A stretch of DNA of 64,000 nucleotides from Obelidium mucronatum (Eukaryota > Chytridiomycota > Chytridiomycetes > Chytridiales > Chytriomycetaceae), in NCBI GenBank assembly GCA_025765595.1, contig JAIVFH010000136.1, forward strand, positions 1-64,000. The letters are read 5' to 3'. The position numbers were made by a program, and so were the translations under genes. The notes under the pieces were generated by a model. The model did not search any database and was not told the origin of the DNA. It saw nothing but the letters and a program-made list of their open reading frames with translations. Each line of letters begins with the position of its first letter. The first letter of the stretch is position 1. This document shows, piece after piece, positions 57,492 through 64,000 of the stretch.

Positions 57492-59375
57492 TCAGCACAA
57501 CCGCTGACAGCCTTCACATACTCTGATGACACCATCCATGTTGTCAACACCGGCACCAAATTCATCTAGCCCGCTTTCACTGTCAATAGAAGCAAGTGCT
57601 TTAGGCACCAGAAACGCCTTACACCCATCCACTCCACAAGCGTAGAACCCAACGCGACGCTCCACTTCAACCTCCAACCGCTCCACCTCCACAACAGCCC
57701 CAACCCCTGCACCCCCACTTGCTCTCAGCTCTTCCATCAACCGATTTGCAATATGTCGCTCCTCCGGATACCGCGACAACTCCACAATACATCTTGTGCA
57801 GTCGCAATCAAACGTGAAAACCTTCTTCAACTTTGCGCGCCGGTCCAAAACATTGCAGTGCCGCGTTTGTGGGGTTATCAAGTCAATCGAATCTTGGCCT
57901 CTGATTGTATTCGTGGTACTGCCAAAACAGCCAGCGTGGTGACCAACATGGTAATTATGTAACCCTTGCACACCCACATAGCTGAGACAAAGCTCTTGGC
58001 CTTTTGGAATATCATCAATCGCAAAAAAAACCATCATTCCAGGAGACTCGAGGGTGTCGTTGCTGTCGTTGGTGGTGGTGGTGTTCTTTGTGGTTTGAGA
58101 AGGATAAAAGTGTTGGATTTTCGAGCGTGGAACGTGGCCAACATTGGGGCTACACGAATGGTTGAAAAAAACAGCCGATGTGTGGACCCCGACTGCGTAT
58201 CCTTGGCGATCGTATTCATTTCCAAGGATCGAAAATGAATAGTGACCAAACGAGTTGCATTCTTCTTTGCAAATCAGAGAAAGCGAGCTTGCTAAAAGTG
58301 ATACTGTAGTTGCTGGATTCAATTTCGTCGGGTGGGATCCTATGGACGAGATAGTCTTGTTGCTACCGTCCTCGTTGTCACGTTCCATTTTGAGCTTTTG
58401 CTGACCCTCTGAAGATACAAGAACTGGTTCAAAGAGCTCTGTAAACAAGGGGTTTTGAGAGATTGGAGTGTTGTTTGTCATGACAGCTTTTTCAGCAAGT
58501 TCAAGCAGTACTTTGTCTGTACATTGTGGGAGAAGAAGTTCCGGGGTTTCATATTTAGAGTTTTCAGGAAGAAGCGGAAAAAGATGGACCGCGACCATGC
58601 GCGTGAGACATAGTGCCACGGGTAGGAACTCGTTTGTCAGCCGGTCCGAGGAGTAGTTTTCAGCATTGGAAACTAGCTTCCACATTGTATCAAAACGTTG
58701 GTCTATGGATGAAACGAGGGGAATCGGTGTTCCATCTTCAACATATTCTGCCTGAATTTGTCATGAGATCGAGCTGTCACAAGAAATGGAAATTGGAAAA
58801 CGAGAACCTTTTCATGATCTGCTAAATGTTCATTTTCGTGCTCTATTTCATCGAATCGCGTTGCAAGAACGCGTATAAGCAGACGAGCATATTCTTCAGT
58901 GAGTCCCAGCATTGTTCTGCCACCCATTGACAGAAAATCTCTAATAGAAGCACATTGAAGACTATTTTGAGGGAATATTAAATTATATAGAATAAATAAG
59001 GGAGCAGGATTTTTTCAAAAGGCTCGATTGCATACCGATGAAGACGCCAATCCTTCTTCCTGCAGTTCTCGTCGCAATAGAAAGTACGCTCACAACCGCC
59101 AAGGCATTGAACAGGAAGTGGTGCACTTGATTTAGGGGCAGATACGCAATGTGCGCAAGTAGTTTTGTATTGGTCGCAATCTGGAACAATGGCATAGGGT
59201 CGCGACTTTTATGATGGATCATGACATTTTTTAGATGAAAGGGAAAAGGGAATCACAGAGGAGCACTCACCACGTGCACGATATCCCCTGCTTTGATATC
59301 CTTCTCCGCCGTTACACAGCGGCCCTTCCGAGGGTGGTGGGTTACTTTGATGCTGGTGGGGTACAATTTTGGCAT
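57492..59375 (-). CDS. SET and MYND domain (SMYD-type) lysine methyltransferase
   Basis: Model: complement(57492..58751, 58808..58961, 59036..59205, 59271..59375), 562 residues. The SET domain is split by a MYND zinc finger: the first SET strand GRCVTAEKDIKAGDIVHV, then SRPYAIVPDCDQYKTTCAHC, CLGGCERTFYCDENCRKKDW, and later GVHTSAVFFNHSCSPNVGHV with the NHSCxPN motif, and GQELCLSYVGV. Post-SET cysteines FDCDCTRC follow. SMYD enzymes methylate histones and cytosolic proteins. The C-terminal Cys pair (CGVDGCKAFL, VCEGCQRLC) forms a possible extra zinc site. Its start codon lies 23 bp from the divergent OST1 start. Confidence 0.9.
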
Positions 59376-59398
59376 TTTGGAGCAAGAAAAAAAGGCCA

Positions 59399-61516
59399 AT
59401 GAAAAGCGAGCTTGTTCAACTGCTTCTTCTCGCGGCGGCGGCGGCACACGCGGCGCTTGTCAACGTGAACGTTTTGCGGTCGCTCGACGTTACCGGAAAT
59501 GGAATTGCGCGCGCGAAGATCGGCGCCAAAGTGTCCAACACTGGCGCGAAGCCCGAAGCCGCGTACAGAGTGGCGGTGCCGGCGCACGAGGCGGCGCACG
59601 TGGCGTCCGTGTCTGTTGCATTGAAGGGCGCTGCGAAAACCTTTGTTGCTGCAAAGCCTGGTGCCGCGAAAGAGTATGTTTTTTGGTGTTTGGTGTTTTC
59701 GCATTTAATTCAGCTGCTGCCCCTGCATTAGCGGCTACGTCGCATATGAAGCGGTGCTATCCGAAGCAATTCAGCCGGGTGCAACTGTCGTGCTTGACAT
59801 TGCAATCACCTACACGCAGCTTGTCCGCCCCGTGCCAAAGGTTATTGGCCAGCAAGACGAGCAATTCCTTCTGTACCCGTTCAATGCTTACTGGGACTCT
59901 CCATACCAAACTCAGAAGCAAAAAACATCCGTCAGGTATGTATTAGATAATTTTGTCGTCAACTCGTACTCAACCTACCCAACCAGACTTCCAACATCCG
60001 AAACAATCGTTGCTCCTAAGGGTCCTGAACCATTCACGAAGAAGGGGTCCGTTGTTTTGTATGGTCCATATGAGGACGTGAAGGCGTTCTCTTCATCCCC
60101 TGTATCCCTCCACTACAAGGATAATAAACCAATTCTGGTTGCCCAAACGCTCAGCCGTGAATTGGAATTGAGCCACTGGGGATCCAACTTGGCTGTTACT
60201 GAGTACTACGACCTTCATCACCGTGGTGCTGCGTGAGTGTTTTTATTCAGTGATTCACAACGAATTTACATGTAACCTTTACAAGTCTGCGTGACAAGCT
60301 CTTCTCTCGAGTCGACTTTCAATACACACAATACAATCGTGCTATGAAGTCCAACCTTCTGGAGGAATTCCGTATCACCCTTCCACCAAAAGCGTCCCAT
60401 GTGTACTACCGTGACGACATTGGAAATGTTTCCACGTCAAACTACCGCAAATCTTTAACTCGGGACAGTATTTTGGACGTGAAGCCACGTTACCCACTCT
60501 ATGGTGGATGGAAATACAACTGGCACCACACTTACGACGTTCCATTGAATGATTACTTGAAGAGAGACACTGTTTCTGGAAGATATATTTTGAATGTCAA
60601 GTTTATTGGATCGTTGAGCAATGTTACGATTGAGGATGCACGGTTGAGAGTTGTTTTGCCAGAAGGGGCCTTGTAAGTGGCTTTCTGCTTCTTAACGGCT
60701 CTAATCTATATGATAGAAACGTCAAGGTCAATGTTCCTTTCAAGGCTGATTCTGAGGTTCACTCCAAGTTCTACACAAACTTGGATTCCATTGGTCGTCC
60801 CATGATTGTCATTCAAAAGAACAACGTTGCTGATGAGTACGCTGTGGATATTCAGGTACCATTTGGTGTGCAACTATATTTCTTCTGGTTTCTTAGCTCT
60901 CCTTTGCTAGATTTCTTACGACTACCCAGCCTTCGAATTGTATCGTAAACCCTTGGTTGTTAGCACTGCCTTCTTTGGGCTCCTTTTGTTTGGACTCGTG
61001 TACGCCAGATTGGATTTTAGTCTTGTACACGATCCTTCCGCCGTTTCTGGGTCGACTGTTTTGCCTGCGCAACGTGCGGAAGTTACCAAACTCATTACTC
61101 TTGCCAAGAGTGCATTCCAAGCCACAGACGCAAGCTTTGAACGCTACCGTAGTCAGCAAAAGAGCGATGGCGAAACTGAATTTTTGGCATCTAGAAAAGA
61201 ACAAGGGGAGAAGTTAGATCGGGTTTACGTTCGTTTGGGAAAAGCCAAAACCGCAGTGAGTGTGTTGAAAGGAGGGGCTGTTGAGGAAGCTTTTGTGAAG
61301 GGAGTTGAAGAGATTGAAAAGGGGTTCAGAGAAAGATTTGTCAAGGTTTCTGGTTACCAAAATGCTGTTGTTGATTTCTTGAAGGAGATTGCTGGTGGAG
61401 CAAAGGTTGATGAGAAAAAGAAGGAGGCGTTGCAGGCCAAGGTTGTTGCTTATGAAAAGTGGAAGAAGGAGAGCGATGCTGAGTTGACGCGTGTGTTTGA
61501 GAAGCTTGAGGTTTGA
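59399..61516 (+). CDS. OST1: Oligosaccharyltransferase subunit OST1 (ribophorin I)
   Basis: Model: join(59399..59673, 59732..59935, 59987..60232, 60286..60672, 60717..60855, 60911..61516), 618 residues. A subunit of the ER complex that moves oligosaccharide onto Asn. Signal peptide MKSELVQLLLLAAAAAHAAL; ribophorin I landmarks LEEFRITLPPKASHVYYRDD, IGNVSTSNYRKSL, RYPLYGGWKYNWHHTYDVPL, LPEGA and RPMIVIQKNNVADEY; then one transmembrane helix RKPLVVSTAFFGLLLFGLVY and a helical cytosolic tail. An upstream in-frame ATG at 59369 overlaps the SMYD start, but the 59399 start gives a normal signal peptide. Intron 59936..59986 is 51 bp and open in frame, so retention would insert 17 residues. Confidence 0.94.
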
Positions 61517-61551
61517 TTTTCAAGTGTTTTATAAATCGTGAAACAAATACG

Positions 61552-64000
61552 ATGGAACCACCTCCTTCAATATTGAAGAAGCGGCTGCCGCCACCGATTG
61601 CTCACCGATCGCTATCGTCACAGGCAGGCTTAGCGTCTCCTCCGCTGCCTCTTGTACCAAGTCCAAACCCAAATCTTAACTCCAACATGAATCCAAACCT
61701 AAAACATCCACCATCGAATGTGTCCCTGAACACATCCATCCACTCAAACTACTCAAACCCCTCACTGCATTCGCCACCAAACAATGGGAACAGTACTCAG
61801 AGCTCGTTGGACAATACAACAACCACGCGCCTTGTTAAGGCACACGACGAACATGGAAATAAGTGCATCAACCAGTATGCAGTTGTCCGGGAAATCGGCC
61901 GAGGAGTCCATGGAAAAGTTAAGCTAGCCGAAGATGTTCAAGATCAGAGCCTATGGGTGCGTATCTGGATCGTGTGGCTGGTGTCTCTTGGCTAATCACT
62001 TGGTCCAAAATCAATCAGGCAATCAAGATCCTGGATAAGCGTGCGAAAAAGAAGTTTCAAAACAGATTTGCTTTTTCGCAGAGCTTGCAGATTCAGAGGT
62101 TGAACAGTGGTGGCTTAGTCGGTACTCCTGGTGAGAGTGGAGTCGTTGCTGCTGGCTCAGCTCCAACTTCAGCTTCCACCTTTGATGTCATGAATAATAT
62201 GCAATTCGAAAAAGTGAAGCGTGAAATTGCCATTCTCAAGAAGATCAACCATCAAAATATTGTTGGATTTCGGGAAGTTATAGACGATCCAGAGGCTGAA
62301 AAGATATATATTGGTATGTTTCTTCTCTACCCTTTCCCTTGTTTTGAAGAATTGATTGATTGTGTGTGTGTCTGGGTGGGTCCTATGTTTTGTCTGTTTG
62401 TGTCTGTTTGTTGTGTCTATTCTTGAAATTGACACACACACTTCATTTTCCAGTACTGGAGTACATGGGTGGTGGCGAAGTGGAGTGGCGCCAACTGGAC
62501 GCTGATCCTCCCAAACCATGTTTGACTGTTCCTCAAGCACGGCGAATTATACGTAACGTTATATCCGGCTTAGAATATCGTAAGAAGGAATTTCACACTT
62601 GTAACCCCTTCAACTTACGCTTTTTTGCACCAAAAGTTCACCACAATGGAATCATTCATCGAGATATCAAACCAGCCAATCTTCTTTGGACTGAGGACCG
62701 AAAAACAGTCAAGATCTCGGATTTTGGTGTCTCAGTCTTTATCGATCTGCAATCAACCAGTAATCTTGCTGCAACACAAATGGAACTGGCGAAAACAGCA
62801 GGATCTCCCGCTTTTTTTGCACCTGAACTATGTGCGGTGATTGATGAAGATGATGCCACCAGCTCTCATACTGCAAACAGTGCTGATGAGAAGGGAATAT
62901 TAGAAGATGGTTCTGCAATGACGGGTTCAAGCTCCTTTGTGTCAAATACTGCAGGCAGCTTGCCTCATCACTCAATTGGCCCCTCAAAATCGTTTACATC
63001 CCGATCAACTCTGGTTCAAAACGGAACATCTTCTGAGAATGCCATGATTGATACAAGTGCGAGTAACAGCTCAGAAAACCAAACCGCTTCATTCCAATTA
63101 AATCCAAGGAGTAACCAGCAGATTCAGCAACAACCTCATCTCCTACCTTTGGTGGCAAAAACTTCACTGTTAACAACTGGTCTATCATCTCTTGAATCGA
63201 GTCCTGTTTTAGGTCACAAGCAAGCAGTAGAGGAGCAACGGTTGTTTTCCATAAATGACTTGGAGCTCAATTTTTCAGATATCACACCTCGGCAAACAAA
63301 ACGGAACAGCGTATCAGATCAGTTCGATGCCCCTCCACTGATAATGCAGCAGGGTGCAGTGGTTTATCTTGAGAAGCCCGAAGTGTCAATCGCGATTGAG
63401 AGGGAAGATGCAATTGAGAATAATCAGATACCTAAACGTAGAATTCCTCGAAATGGTCTTGCTGGTGGCGGAAGTAGTAATAACGGCAGTGCAGGAAGTG
63501 GCGGTGGTGTTGTCAGTGGAATGGAACGTTACCGTCGGAAATTCAGCTCCTCGGGAACGAGTACCAATGGCAACAGAGACTCCATGGCCAGAAGCCTGAA
63601 TAGCGGTGGTGAATACTCAATGAATATTCCGGAAGAGAGTATAAGGGTTTTGGAAATCGGCGCCGCCATTGATGTCTGGGCGCTTGGTGTTACGCTGTTT
63701 TGCTTAGTGTTTGGAAGGGTCCCGTTTATTGCTGAGACGGAGTTTGAGTTGTTTCATGTGATTTGCAAAGCACCGTGAGTGAACAACCAGCTTGTGATAA
63801 AATCTAAACTGCAATTCGTAGATTGGCATTCCCAGCAGATCCGGCCATAGACGCATCTTTGCAGGACTTGTTTCATCGGTTGCTTGACAAGAACCCGGAG
63901 ACTCGCATCCAACTGCCTGAATTGAAGTGCCACCCATGGATTCTACAAGATTTGTCACAGTCTGAAGAAATGTGGGCAAGAACTAGTCAAGATCCCATTC
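61552..64000 (+). CDS. CaMKK/SAK1-like protein kinase, cut by the window end
   Basis: Model: join(61552..61956, 62019..62313, 62454..62579, 62637..63774, 63822..>64000). The first 110 residues are Pro/Ser/Asn-rich. The kinase domain: Gly loop REIGRGVHGKVKLAEDV, lysine in AIKILDK, catalytic LHHNGIIHRDIKPANLLW, DFG in VKISDFGVSVF, AGSPAFFAPELC, then after an insertion IDVWALGVTLFCLVFGRVPF and LFHRLLDKNPETRIQLPELK. The motifs match CaMKK and fungal SNF1-activating kinases (Sak1, Tos3, Ssp1). Two insertions stand out: about 60 residues after the catalytic lysine, and about 260 low-complexity residues between the APE motif and helix F. A plausible role is SNF1/AMPK activation. The 3' end is missing. 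Confidence 0.88.

Overview
The window is a compact stretch of nuclear DNA from a fungus, most likely a flagellated (zoosporic) early-diverging fungus such as a chytrid; that placement is my inference. Fungal traits are a division-I chitin synthase, acetolactate synthase, homoserine O-acetyltransferase and an SVF1-type protein. Flagellate traits are a CCDC57-like coiled-coil protein and a very large WDR87-like WD40/coiled-coil protein, families otherwise tied to centrioles and cilia. Genes are close together, often 25-200 bp apart, and most are split by short introns (usually 45-80 bp, once about 38 bp). I rebuilt exon chains by hand from GT/AG sites and reading-frame continuity. For nearly every multi-exon gene the exon lengths sum to an exact number of codons, which supports the models.

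Layout. 1-5.1 kb (minus): ceramide synthase, SVF1-like protein, BTB/T1-like protein. 5.6-6.3 kb (plus): small unresolved gene. 6.3-11.2 kb (minus): PAAF1/Rpn14 proteasome chaperone and a CLC chloride/proton exchanger, the latter head-to-head with a Snf7/ESCRT-III-like gene (plus, 11.2-12.8 kb). 13-19.6 kb: five paralogous seven-helix membrane proteins of unknown function (minus), with an OGG1 DNA glycosylase (plus) between copies 1 and 2. 19.8-26.4 kb (minus): TMEM245-like membrane protein and chitin synthase. 27.2-33.2 kb (minus): low-complexity protein, MET2, and condensin CAP-H, head-to-head with a 231-residue protein (plus). 34.3-40.2 kb: CCDC57-like protein (minus) and poly(A) polymerase (plus). 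40.3-43.9 kb (minus): TRM61 and ILV2. 44.0-52.5 kb (minus): one 16-exon gene encoding about 2327 residues. 52.5-57.3 kb: a predicted N-myristoylated protein, two related small secreted proteins, an unknown protein, ubiquitin-L40 and a family-16 methyltransferase. 57.5-64 kb: a SMYD-type SET/MYND protein, OST1/ribophorin I starting 23 bp away on the other strand, and a CaMKK/SAK1-like kinase cut by the window end.

Most genes are housekeeping. The unusual material is: (i) the seven-helix family, five tandem copies sharing one intron position; (ii) the pair of secreted proteins with a near-identical C-terminal peptide; (iii) arrays of a 15-nt GC hairpin, with stem-preserving substitutions, confined to two enlarged introns; (iv) a Snf7-like protein with an unrecognised C-terminal domain; (v) a CLC with glutamate where the central anion-site serine is expected; and (vi) GC-rich patches restricted to the 5' coding ends of several genes.
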